In this document: positions 51,088 through 61,381 of the stretch, piece by piece | Numbering within the stretch: position 1 is the stretch's first letter | Layout of the letters: every line of letters begins with the position of its first letter | NCBI GenBank assembly: GCA_009602725.1 | Contig: WELB01000292.1 | Coordinates: forward strand, 72,953 to 136,952 | Direction of reading: 5' to 3' | Length of the DNA stretch: 64,000 nt | Origin: Spirogloea muscicola | Lineage: Eukaryota > Streptophyta > Zygnematophyceae > Spirogloeales > Spirogloeaceae | Made by a program: the position numbers and the translations under genes | The notes under the pieces: model-generated | Seen by the model: the letters and a program-made list of their open reading frames with translations, nothing else | Database searches by the model: none | Told to the model about the DNA's origin: nothing

Positions 51088-51290
51088 TCCAGGACCCTAG
51101 CCTCTCTGATTTGCGGCTGCTTAGCAGGGGTTACTGAGTAATTTGTAGCTGCTTTCTTTCTTTGTGTGCTTTGGTTTCTTAGCGCTTCCTCTGGCTTCCT
51201 CTGGCCCCCTTCTCGTTCTTTGTTCATTCTTTTTTGGGCTGGCTTGTCCAGCCCCTATCCTCAATGGGCGAGCCCTTTCTTCCTCTTATT
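51088..51290 (+). mobile_element. Type C ORF end with complete 3' UTR
   Basis: The last codons (QDPSLSDLRLLSRGY, TGA at 51135-51137) run into the type C 3' UTR: TAGCTGCTTTCTTTCTTTGT, CCCCCTTCTCGTTCTTTGTT, the hairpin GGGCTGGCTTGTCCAGCCCC, and the terminal TCAATGGGCGAGCCCTTTC. This is the reference for reading the many isolated tail fragments. Confidence 0.9.
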
Positions 51291-52115
51291 ATTACAATGA
51301 AACTGGTTCTTCAATGTAAGGCAATGACTGCGGGAAAGAAACTGCTCGCCCATTGAAAAAGAGGGGCTAGCAAAGACAGCCCAGAAATGAGTGGACAATA
51401 TCCAAAGGCTACAAACAAGTGCCGGAAAGAAAGAATTACACACCAGTACACGAAATGATGCAGATGGATGCTCAGTATCCTCGAGTGAACAACAGCAAGT
51501 CAGAATAACACGAAGTGAGAGGCCAGCCCAGAAATCAACAGCTCTTCCAACATAAGGCAGGGGCTGTGAGAGGCCAGCCCAAAAAGAATGAACAAGGTCC
51601 AAAGGGCCGAAAGGAGCCAAAACTACACAGCTATACAAGAGACTGTTGCGCATGCGAGCTTAGCAACCCCGAGTCAGCAGCCGCAAGTCGGAGTAACTTG
51701 CAGCTGGAAAAATGGCCAAGAGGCAAAGGCAAGTAAGGGCAGCCCAGAGGGATGAAGGGGGCGAGGCCTGTGAAAAGCCAGCCCACAATGCATGTACAAT
51801 ATCCAAAGGAAAGAAAGACACTTCCAGTAGAGGGCGATGGCTGAAATTGGCCAGCCCAGAAAGATTATGAACAAAGGGGCCAGAATAGCGCTGAATAAAC
51901 AGCGCTGTGTGCTGAAGCACACAGCGACTCAAGTGGCCACTGTTTGCTCAATATTCCCTGTTGAGCAGCCGCTGGAAGGAAAGGACAAGATCTGTCAAAG
52001 TAAGGAGATGGCTGTGAGAGGCCAGCCCAGAAGGAATTGCAGCCCAACAGAAGAGAAAAATAAGCAGTAGCCCAGTCAAAGTAAGGCAATGCTTGTGAGA
52101 GGCCAGCCCTTAGAC
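51291..52115. mobile_element. Tail mosaic (several subfamilies)
   Basis: Reversed modules recur: GAGGGGCTAGCAAAGACAGCCC (51361), GAGAGGCCAGCCCAGAAATC (51518), GTGAGAGGCCAGCCCAAAAA (51562), GTGAAAAGCCAGCCCACAAT (51770), TTGGCCAGCCCAGAAAGATT (51856), GTGAGAGGCCAGCCCAGAAG (52013) and a last one near 52095. Spacing is 80-250 bases. Fragments of reversed ORF ends (PTCGC... LLTRGC at 51660-51690) are also visible. Confidence 0.7.
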
Positions 52116-52150
52116 GTGGCGCAGATGAGGTTGAGATGTCTTGGGCAGGG

Positions 52151-55100
52151 TCCGCTTTAGTGACCCCTTCGATTGGCAGGTCGCTTGACATCTGCAATAG
52201 GCTCCCCAAGTAACCTGCAATGCCTAGCCTGCACAACTGTTTTGAAAATGCACTCTCTTGGAAGGATGCACCATGCCTGCAAAAAGGCAAGATATAGAGA
52301 ATCAATGAGGACTTCACAAGCCTGCCTCAAGCCATGTGCACAATCAGCACCCTACTTCCAACTCCACTACTGGAGAATTTGCTCCAAGTAAGATTCGCAA
52401 TCTGATGATGTAAAGGTTGTTCCTTATGAGCATGATTAGTGCAGCCAGCCCAAAGGACGATGAATGCACCAATGTATGAGAAGAGGTTACACGTTCACAT
52501 ATCATCCTGCAATTTTCGTTTTGCTCCTATAGCCTGGCACGTTAGTGAAACACCTCTCACGACCTGCTCTTCTGCATTCAGAAATTCCCTGCCATTGAGC
52601 TTCTTCTACAGGAAGATGCTGGTCGTAAGTTCCTCCAATAAGACGTCAATTAGAGGCTGAAAGAGTTGTCCTGTCAACATCAGTCAAGACAAGTACTTAT
52701 TGCAGCGTATACAGCAACCTGCAGTCATGGTGGACATGGCTAATTAACAGGTGACCTACTACATGCGAACCCAAGGTACGAGATATGGACAAGGAGACAA
52801 GCACAGCATTACCATGATGTCAAGCAGACACATCAATGAGAAGCAGGTGCAGTGGTCCTCTCAATGATGCATAACCAGTCCTTCAGTCCTGTCGTGGCGA
52901 CTTCAGCATTACCTGAGGGCCTGTAATTGATCACCAGCCTGAAGTATCCTGCCTTGTGCAGCGCTGAATCTGTACTTGGAAATGCAGATGTGCTCCAATT
53001 TTGCAAAAGTGTATAAGCACATCTGAGTGTATAAGCACATCTTTATAGCTTGCCAAATGTCAAGCACAGAGCAGAGCTAAGCAGGCTATGCTTGGTTGCT
53101 TATCCTACCAGAATTTGTGGCTCGATGTTATGCATCAGACCTTGAGTCACGTCTCTTGGGTGAACATTTAACCGCAAAGCCATCAACATTGAATTTACAG
53201 GCTGCTGGCAGCGAGCAGCTTACATGGCTTGACAGGCTTGAATGAAATTCCAGATGGGAATGACTTTGGTTCCAAGAATCTCTGGATCAACTCTTGGTAG
53301 GGGAAACATGTCAATGATATCTCCAACAGTCTCAGGAGAATTTGCATGCAACGGATGGCGATGAAGAGTATCGAGTAGAAGACCACATAGGCTAGTGTTG
53401 TTGGCAGTAGCAGGAGAAGAGCAGTGAAGAACAGGGATGCCACGATGAGCTGCTCAACTGAGCATTCAAATGAGTCCACCCTCTTTTGTAAGGGATTCCT
53501 TTTGACACCTCTGAAATGTGCAAACAGCACTTCTGAGATGACAAAGTGCAATGACTAGACAACAAGGCAGTAGCTACTGTTATTCGAAGCCCCTGCCGTG
53601 TGACCCCTACCCATGACTTTAAGCTTCTAGATATGCATGTCTTTGACCAGCCTGTGACAAGTGTGAGCCAGACAACTAGCTTAGCGATGTTCACATTCTT
53701 CAGACAAACTTGAGTACAGTGTTGAAGCATAGACCCTGTGACAGGAGGATTTCGTTTAGAGATTGAAAGCATAGATCCTGTGAGTGGAAGAGTGCAAGCC
53801 ATGGCAAGCACACCTGAACATGCGCCACAAGGATGTCAACAGATTTGTGTGGTTCGTGAAGATTGCATAGTGGAACTTGTATAAGAGAATGATGGGTGAA
53901 GCCGACAATGTAAGAGCATCCGCAATCAACGATAGGGCACTTGACAAACCCATAGGCATGCTTAGAAGTGCGGATAGGGTCAAAAGCAACGGTAGGTGCA
54001 ATGATGTCAAAGCAAGAATGTGAGACCAAGACTGAAAGCTGATTATTGAGATCCATCCATAAAAGTGTGCAAGCTCAGTGTTGAGCTTCAAGCCCACGGG
54101 ATTTTGCATAAGCCAGTCACAGCCCTTCAGCAGAATGTGCTTGATTATGACGCCAATGATGTTTGTGAGGTACAGTGCAACGGTGTTCTGCCAACAGATC
54201 GTTGCAACGGCGACCCACAGCCCTAGAAAGACGTCCACAACCATTGCTGGCCACTTGCCCTCCCTGTGAGTTGACAGGTACCTCACATTGAAGTCCCTCA
54301 TCTGACAACCTCAGATATACATATGAAGCTAGTGCAAGCAACCACAGACTGTTGTGTGTCCGACCTTCTCAATGTGTATAGCCATACACAGTAGCAGCAG
54401 TATCAAGTGGCTTCATGCATCAGCCGTTGGTGAAATTCAAGACAGCAGGCATAGGGCTAGCAACTGATTGGAGCTCACCAGATGACCAGATCTAAACATT
54501 TGTGCAGTATGTTGCGAACAACCTTCAGCTCAAAAGGTAGGAAAGAGCGCACAGACTCCAAAGGCTGAATGCTGCACCTGACAAGTTTCTGGATGATTGT
54601 AGACTGGATTCGCACCCTGCATAAGCGTGCAGTAATAATGAGCAAGGGAACATGCTAACCCTCATTGTCAGACTCAAAATCAGGAGGCAGACCTCCATAT
54701 TTCAGGTCAATGTCTTTCTCAATTACGAAGCTCAGAAGCATGTGCAGCATAAGTGACAGACACAAATGCACAGATAATCACACAGCTCAGACAGGCTGCC
54801 TCTGGAGGAGCAAGAATTCGAAGGCAACAGGTAGTTGATCTGCAGGTTATGTTCAGCAAATTCCAAGCAGTAGCTCGTACATATTTGAAAGTGCAGACAG
54901 CCGCTGATGGTGTGCCGAGGTTGATGAAGAAGAGGACTGTCTTCCTGATAAGCTAACAGATGCTCTAATCTCCTTGCACATGCTGAGAATGCTCAGAACA
55001 TCAACCTGCCATAATGCAGATCGAAGGCCACTGTTTACTGCATACACACAGCGTGATTGATCCTGTGACTACTTGAAGTCGCAAGGTCCCCTGTCAAGGG

Positions 55101-56206
55101 TCCTGCTGAATGTGCAAAAATGTGATTCTGCACATATGAAGCTTCTGACAGCAAGCACATCGCTTCCCTTTCAGTGCCATGGGTCCTCAGCAGCAGTGAT
55201 CTATCATGCCACTGCTACTACAACAGACCTATATAACACAAGATGGAGAAGCTGGAAGTTGGAGATCTGTGCTCACCATCTGCTGAGAGGAATCTCTACT
55301 CTCCTCTTTCCCCTTCTTCTGCTCTAACACGCGGAGCCACTCTGGTCTAGCTAAAGGCCACTTGCCGCTTCCTCGCTTGATGAATCTGAGAGGGTATGCC
55401 TCTCTCCAGCCTTAAGGTCTTTATATATCACAAACTGCAGGTTGTGAGCAGGATTGTCATTGCTAGCACTTGGTGGTCAAGAATCAAGCAGGTATACTGC
55501 AGACTTGCAGCTAATGCAAGCTCCTCAAGCTGCTGTGCATGTCTCAGAGTGCTCTTATTGAGAGGTGCCTGTTAGCTGTTGAGGCGGCCATCTCACGCCT
55601 CCTGCACAGCTCAGCAGGTGAAAGGTAAAACTCACTTGAGCAACTGCAGAGCAAGCCGTCCCGTGAAGGACGAGGGCATGGAAGCTGGGGTACTGTGCAA
55701 ATTTGGCCTGGTTAGATGCAATTGGCCCGAGGAGCAGCCAGAAATCTTGGCATGACATTCCCATGAATTGTGAGCGCTCCTGATGGGCGTACTCGCCAAG
55801 TACTCGAGCATTTCCCTGGAGAGAGTAGTGAAGCAACCCTTAGCTTAAACTCAGCGCCGAGCTTCTGAGAGAGGAAGCTGCAAAGGCGACATTGCAATTG
55901 CTCAATATGACCACGCAAATATTGGAGCAAGCCATTGACGAGGTGAAGGGCCTCAGTCTGGCGAGCAGTAGCTCGGCCAGGGCGCAGAGATGTAAGTTGC
56001 ACCAGCAGCACTCGGCGTGCATCGACCGGTTTGCAAACTGCAGCAACAACCACGTCGATGCTGCAAGGAGCGGCGCCGCCTTGCGCGGAGGAAGACGTGA
56101 ACATCCAGCCGACGAGGAGGAGGCGGGGCCCGTCGCCTGCGGCGCTGCTGGATGGGGGAGAGCTGAGGAGCGCGTGGGGCCACCAGATGCGGCAGGACGT
56201 CGGCAT
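52151..56206 (-). CDS. PIG-Q/GPI1 family protein (GPI-GlcNAc transferase subunit)
   Basis: This family is a subunit of the ER complex that starts GPI-anchor synthesis. Minus-strand exons recognised: the first from ATG 56206 (CRIWWPHALLSS, LLLVGWMF, SIDVVVA); 55815-55636 (GNARVLGEYAHQER ... SAVAQ, phase 0 both ends); about 54301-53817 (MVVDVFLGLWVAV, LMQNPVGLKLNTELAHFYGW, NLLTSLWRMF); 53510-53224 (RGVKRNPLQKRVDS, SVEQLIVASLFFTALLLLLP, LAYVVFYSILF, SFPSGISF). These match the conserved multi-pass GPI1 domain. Exons between 54.3 and 55.6 kb and downstream of 53.2 kb are incomplete. A likely last exon starts at 52276 and runs towards a retrotransposon tail at about 52115. Exact coordinates of exon 1's end are unresolved. 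Confidence 0.85.
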
Positions 56207-56434
56207 GCTCGGGGCACGACGAGGACCTGCGCCGGAGGAGCTGGAGCAGGAGGCCACCGTCAGTGCATCCGCTGTGGCCGCCAATGCTTCAAGGCGATGC
56301 CAGGAGGACATCCATCGCCCTGCTGCCTGTGTGCTCTGTGTGCTTGCCTGTGTGTGCTCAGGCCGCTCTGGCAATGCCACTCAACATCCGCTGCCAGACA
56401 ATGCGGCCTGGAGCTGCTGACGAGAGGGGCTGCT

Positions 56435-57018
56435 GATTTAGGGCCTGTCGATATGCATTTGTTCTGTCTTGCTAGCCTTCACTTCATGTAGCCCAACTTT
56501 TGGCACTAGCTTTTGCCTGAACAGTGTATCGGCTTAGGTTGGCCACCCTGTCATTTCACGCGCACCGAGCGACTTGTCACAGCCACGGCCTCCTCGTCGT
56601 AGCCGCTTAGCTTCTTATTGTGCTTGTTTTCCTAAGTGCTTCCCCTGGCCTTCTCGTGCTTTGTTCATTCGTTCTTGGGCTGGCTTTTCCCAGCCCCTAT
56701 CCTCAATGGGCCCTTCTCTCTTCTCTCTTCTCTGTATCCCTGCAGCGGTCCATGGCCCACGCTCTGCATCTGCGAGCTGGCCGTGCTCTCGCTGCGGGCT
56801 CTGGCTTTCGTCAGGGTGATAGCTTCCCGGCAGCTAGTCTGTCGGATCTGAGGCTCCTCACTCGTACTTATTGAGTGATCCATCCTCCCCCTGTTTTACC
56901 ATTGCATCCTCAGGCCCCTTTGTAGCTGCTCACCGCTCTTAGGCCCCTCTGAACCTTTGTGAATTCTTTTTGGGCTGGCTTTTCGCAGCCCTTGCCCCCA
57001 TTGGGAGTGCCACGTCTT
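56435..57018 (+). mobile_element. Type E and D retrotransposon ends upstream of the type A copy
   Basis: A diverged type E tail lies at about 56505-56575 (GCCTGAACAGTGTATCGGCT). A 3' UTR/hairpin piece follows at 56655-56715 (GGGCTGGCTTTTCCCAGCCC). A type D ORF end (56742-56874: SLQRSMAHALHLRAGRALAA, then SLSDLRLLTRTY) comes next with its 3' UTR, and another hairpin at 56970-56995. The type A reading frame starts only after these. Confidence 0.8.
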
Positions 57019-59033
57019 GTCTTATCTCTTCGGCACTGGATGTTAACCCCCATTGGCTGGCCCTGAGCGTGGACGTACAGAACGCCTTCAACTCCGTGGA
57101 TCGGCAGGTTATCGCCGAGGAGCTAAGGCAGTACTTTCCCACCCTCCTCCCTCACTTCCGCTGCATGTATGGCTCGCCATCTGCATTGTTGTGGGGGGCA
57201 GGGACTTCTTTGGCTGTTTTGCAGTCAAAGACGGGGACACGTCAAGGTGATCCCATGGGTGGTTTTCTCTTTGCTCTGGCGCATCACCGTGCTTTGCGCA
57301 AAACGGCGAGCGCTCACCCTGGCGTTCTCCTCCCGAGTTACGCGGATGATACTACGCTCCTCGGCCCCCCAGAGGAGGTGCTGCGAGCTTTTGGCACGCT
57401 TCAGCACCAGCTCCAGCTCATCGGGCTTGGGATAAGTACTGCCAAGTGCTCTGCCTGGTCCCCCAATGGCATCCCTCTTTCCCTCCTTCCCTCGTTGCCT
57501 ACATCTTGTCAGACACCAGAGGGCGGTTTGAAGATCTTGGGAGTGCCTGTAGGGGACCCGTCTTTCTCGGAGGGTGCTGTCCTTGCTCGTCTCCAAGGAT
57601 ATATGCAGGTCCTGCCAGAGCTCCCCACCCTCGGGGACTCTCAGTTGGCAGTGGCCATTTTGACCAGGAGTGTGGCACAGCGGCCGTGTTACCTCTTAAG
57701 AACGGTCCCACCTTCGGTTACCATGGATGAGGTCTATGCATCCATAGATGTCAGGCTCCAACGATGCCTAGCTGACATGATTGCTCACCCACTTCTAGAG
57801 CAGTCCCCAGCAGCACTGGTGCAATGTACGCTGCCCATCCGTCTCGGTGGGCTTGGTTGTCGCCCCTTGGTCCGCTTGTGCAGACCAGCGTACCTTGGCT
57901 GCTGGGCCCAGGTGGCTTCGTCCATATCTGGACGATTCCTCCTTGGGCAACAACGTGTGTTGGCGCCTCACATCAGTACCGTGGTTCAGGGGAGTCTGCC
58001 TTTCCAAGTGACTCTCAAAGCATGCCAACAGGACCTCTTTGCCGCATACCCGCCTCTGGTAAATGAGCCTGTTAGTTTTGCTGCCTGGGCTGACGTTTCT
58101 GATGTCAAGGCTCAATCGCGGTTTACCCGTGCTGCAGACGAGCAACCACTGGAGCATCTCCGGAGTCTCCTCCAAGGAGATGCTCGAGGCCAGGCTCGGC
58201 TCCTATCTGTTTCGTCTCTGGGAGCGTCTGAGTGGCTCCGCGCTTTGCCTTTGCATGCGGGCTTGCGGATGGAGAATGCTTTGTTTTGCGATGCTATGCG
58301 CCGCCGTCTTGGCTTGCCATCCCTGTGCTTGGCAGGGGTGACCCAATGTGAATGTGGGCTTATTGAGCATGATGCATTGCTCATGGGTGACCACATGCTC
58401 AGGTGTGCCAAAGGCAGTGAGCGCACGGGCTCCCACAACCTCCTACGTGACGCCATGTATGGCATCGTCAAGGAGGCGGGATATCAAGTGGCGTTGGAGA
58501 GCACTGGGGTGATGCCCATCCTCCTCCGCAATGGGGTCCCTCGGACGAGGCGTGTCGATCTGGTCGGCGTCCCCCTGGGAGGTGGCAAGCGGCTCCTCAT
58601 GGACGTTGTCCTCACCGACAGCTTCCGGACGAAGGGCCCCATTACTTCTGAGACCGGCTACGCTGTGAAGGTAGCCGAACGGAAGAAGCTGCACAAGTAC
58701 AAGGACCACCCGGCGGGTGATACCTTTTACCCCCTGGCCATGGACATCCATGGGTGTTACGGGGGTCGGTGGTCCTCGTTACTTTCGCTGCTGGCCTCTC
58801 AAGCTGACCAGCGGCGCCGGGAGCAGGGTGCTGCCCTTCCCGGTGGCTCGGTGCCTTTGGGTCTGGTGTCCTGCTACCGTATGCGACTGTCTATGTCCCT
58901 GCAGCGCTCCCAAGCGCTTGCTTTGCACCGCCGCGCTGGTCGCGCCCTTGCAGCAGCCTCTGGCTTGCGCAGCGGGGTTGCTCTTCCTCCCCTCAGCTCA
59001 TCTGACTTCTTACTGCTGACACGGGGGTATTGA
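57019..59033 (+). mobile_element. R2/CRE-like non-LTR retrotransposon ORF (type A), 5'-truncated but open
   Basis: One uninterrupted frame of about 670 residues. It begins inside the reverse transcriptase, at LSVDVQNAFNSVD (motif A). TRQGDPMGGFLFALAHHRAL follows, then YADDTTLL with the catalytic YADD at 57339-57350. A thumb-like region follows, with PIRLGGLGCRPLVRLCRPAY. The zinc motif is CECG (Cys codons at 58347 and 58353) with HMLRC. The C-terminal restriction-like endonuclease region has RTRRVDLVG, LLMDVVLTD and the Lys-rich VAERKKLHKYKD. The Zn plus PD-(D/E)xK-like arrangement after RT is that of R2/CRE/NeSL-like elements, not APE-type LINEs. The end is FLLLTRGY, TGA 59031-59033. RT motifs upstream of A are missing, so the copy cannot be active alone. 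Confidence 0.92.
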
Positions 59034-59225
59034 GGGCGCCCTGTCTGCCTAGCCTTTGGCTCCGTCATGAACACCTGTATGCATCTGGCTGGCATTTCAC
59101 AGCCGATTCTTTCATATCAGCAGCCGCTTTCTCTGATCGCGGCAGGGGCTGAGGCTTGGGGCCTCACGGTGCCGGGCCGGCTACTGCTCGGTCGGCTTTC
59201 TCCCTCTGCTGACCCCGGCACTTCC
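59034..59225 (+). mobile_element. Type A 3' UTR and adjoining fragment
   Basis: The 3' UTR (GGCGCCCTGTCTGCCTAGCC ... CACAGCCGATTCTTTCATAT) recurs at 59551-59642, and its reverse complement is at 18998-19062. After about 59130 the sequence departs into an unassigned piece (GGGGCTGAGGCTTGGGGCCT). Confidence 0.8.
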
Positions 59226-59366
59226 GGCCCTCCTTCCTTGCGACCTCTATGTGCTGACTCGTGGTTACTGAGCGGGTCAGCTTAGCAGCAGGTGACGTAC
59301 ATTTGTCCAATGTGCTTGCCTTTGTACTTGGCCACACATGGCCTCCCCATCTCTTAATATACACGC
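59226..59366 (+). mobile_element. Type B ORF end and 3' UTR
   Basis: LRPLCADSWLLSGSA in one frame hides the true B end DLYVLTRGY in another (GACCTCTATGTGCTGACTCG). The B-type 3' UTR follows (GCAGCAGGTGACGTACATTT ... CCATCTCTTAATATACACGC). The same 3' UTR is found reversed at 41730-41830. Confidence 0.85.
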
Positions 59367-59645
59367 ATTTCCTTTGGGTCTGGTGTCCTGCTACTGTATG
59401 CGACTGTCTATGTCCCTGCAGCGCTCCCAAGCGCTTGCTTTGCACCGCCGCGCTGGTCGCGCCCTTGCAGCAGCCTCTGGCTTGCGCAGCGGGGTTGCTC
59501 TTCCTCCCCTCAGCTCATCTGACTTCCTACTGCTGACACGGGGGTATTGAGGGCGCCCTGTCTGCCTAGCCTTTGGCTCCGTCATGAACACCTGTATGCA
59601 TCTGGCTGGCATTTCACAGCCGATTCTTTCATATCAGCAGCCGCT
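59367..59645 (+). mobile_element. Second type A 3' end, near-identical to 58855-59128
   Basis: The last 60 codons (LGLVSCYCMRLSMSLQRSQA ... FLLLTRGY) and 3' UTR of type A are repeated with very few differences from the copy just upstream (Arg to Cys in the CYRMR motif is one). It is 5'-truncated to about 275 bases. Confidence 0.9.
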
Positions 59646-61381
59646 CTTCTCTCGTGGAAGAGCTGCCTTCTGTTCTTATGAGGAGGTTCTCGCAAGCTGG
59701 CCTTCCCTCTGCCCACGGCCCCCTTCCATCACTACAAAGGCGTCTTGGCCCCGTCGTAAGAGGCTTGTCTCGTCTTGGCAAAGCCAACGTAGGTGGCTGC
59801 CCAGCGGAGCAAGTGCAACTCGCTCTGTGCAACTGCAGATGAGACCAAGGCTACATTCTCTGGCCTGGACTTGGCACTCCCTTTCAGTCTCTAGTCTTTG
59901 AAGGCCTACCTAGCTTTGAACTTGCACAAGCTACGTGCCAGATTTGCTGCCTTGTGCGATGCCTCAGGCAGTGCCTCAGCTTGCTAGAAGGACTGACTGT
60001 TATGTATGTTTGTGTCGAGCGCTGCAGAAAGCGCCAACTTGGTGCCCAAACCATGTCATGAGTAAGACGAACTTATTCAGAACTTATTCAGCCATTTGGG
60101 CACTTGCGTGCGTATTTTAGTAACAAGCTAGTACCGTACAACAGCATTAATACTGTGGAATAAGTCCAGTAGCAATACTTATCTTCAGTCGATCTAGACC
60201 TTCTGTTAACGTCAATCCAGCCAAGGAATCTATCATTGTGGAGGGACTCTGTGAATTTGCAACTATTTGTTGTCATCCCAGAGCTCTGTCACAGAGCAAG
60301 AAGACAAGCACTCTTTCCAAGCAACATAATGGCTGTGACTAGCAACTAGGAGTTGTCAACCAAAAGCATTGCCAAATAGGCTGCGACATTAAAGAAGTGA
60401 GCTTCTAGGAGAAGCCACTTTGCGGGATCGAGGCAAGGTTGTCGTCATACAAGCCGAGAGTGGCCAGGGTATGGAGACATGGGACAGATTACACAACGCT
60501 GGGAAATACTGGCCTGTTTCTCTGTGGCTCTCTGCCATGATTGGCTTGTTCCCAAACAAGATGCTACAGAAGACTCCAAGTTGAATTGCCAATAGTTCTA
60601 CCTGCAAGACTCTAGGTTGGAGTGGAAAGGCCGGTAAGAGCATTGTAGCATTAGCAGTGTCTTTGGTCATGGGTGGGGTGGCTGATGGCTAAGTTCGTGC
60701 TGTGCTTACAGCAATCGTGTTTTGATAGCTTTTATAAGCTTGTTAATGTAAGGATGCTGAGTCGCGAATGACTCCTGCTGGTCACTGCAACTCCTCCTTG
60801 TCTACTCTCTACTCTCAAGCGTGACCATGATGGTATATCACCATCTTCTAAAGTAGCTGCCGCTGAGCGAGTGATAAATACATGAGTAAGTCAGGTAAAG
60901 TGCACATAGGTCTCCTACACCAATATCTTTTACAAATCATCAGTCTCTGAGGTAGTTTGGCCGATGCACAGACCTGCGGCCTTTGTCTCACACCCACAAG
61001 TTTCTGGATGATCCACTGGACTAATATTGTTCACAGGTGCTGTTAGGATCCAGGCGCTTCTCCTCATCAATAAGTAGCTCAAGTACTCATGTCCACTGCA
61101 TGGAAGGAAGTAGTAAGTGATGACAAGAAAATCGGCGCAGGCTGTCCAAGGTGTGAGCTTACATCATGATACCGCATCCAGATTAAGCTTTTTATAGTAC
61201 AAGCCTCCAGCAGGAAGCTGTACCGATAATGATCATGAATCCATAACAATTCCACACATAACAAAAATGTGATTTGCCTACATGACAAACCATGCGTCCA
61301 TGTGATTCTGAGCGGCACACAGTGTAGGCGTTCTATACAAGATCCGAAACACGCCGTCTCTGGTGCAATATGCTATTGACT
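59646..61381. other. Unassigned region between type A element and DUF1517 gene
   Basis: A plus-strand frame at 59654-59842 (EELPSVLMRRFSQAGLPSAH) and a minus-strand frame at 60389-60670 (VELLAIQLGVFCSILFGNKP) look protein-like but were not assigned. The 61.0-61.4 kb part may hold further exons of the DUF1517 gene, whose family usually has a longer C-terminus than the part I could read. Confidence 0.3.

Noticed and set aside
50199-51227. Frames of about 300 codons made mostly of X
   Set aside because: They are artefacts of the 842-base gap.
61079-61318. Minus-strand 79-codon frame as the DUF1517 C-terminus
   Set aside because: It shows no similarity to the DUF1517 C-terminal region, and no splice edges could be matched to it.
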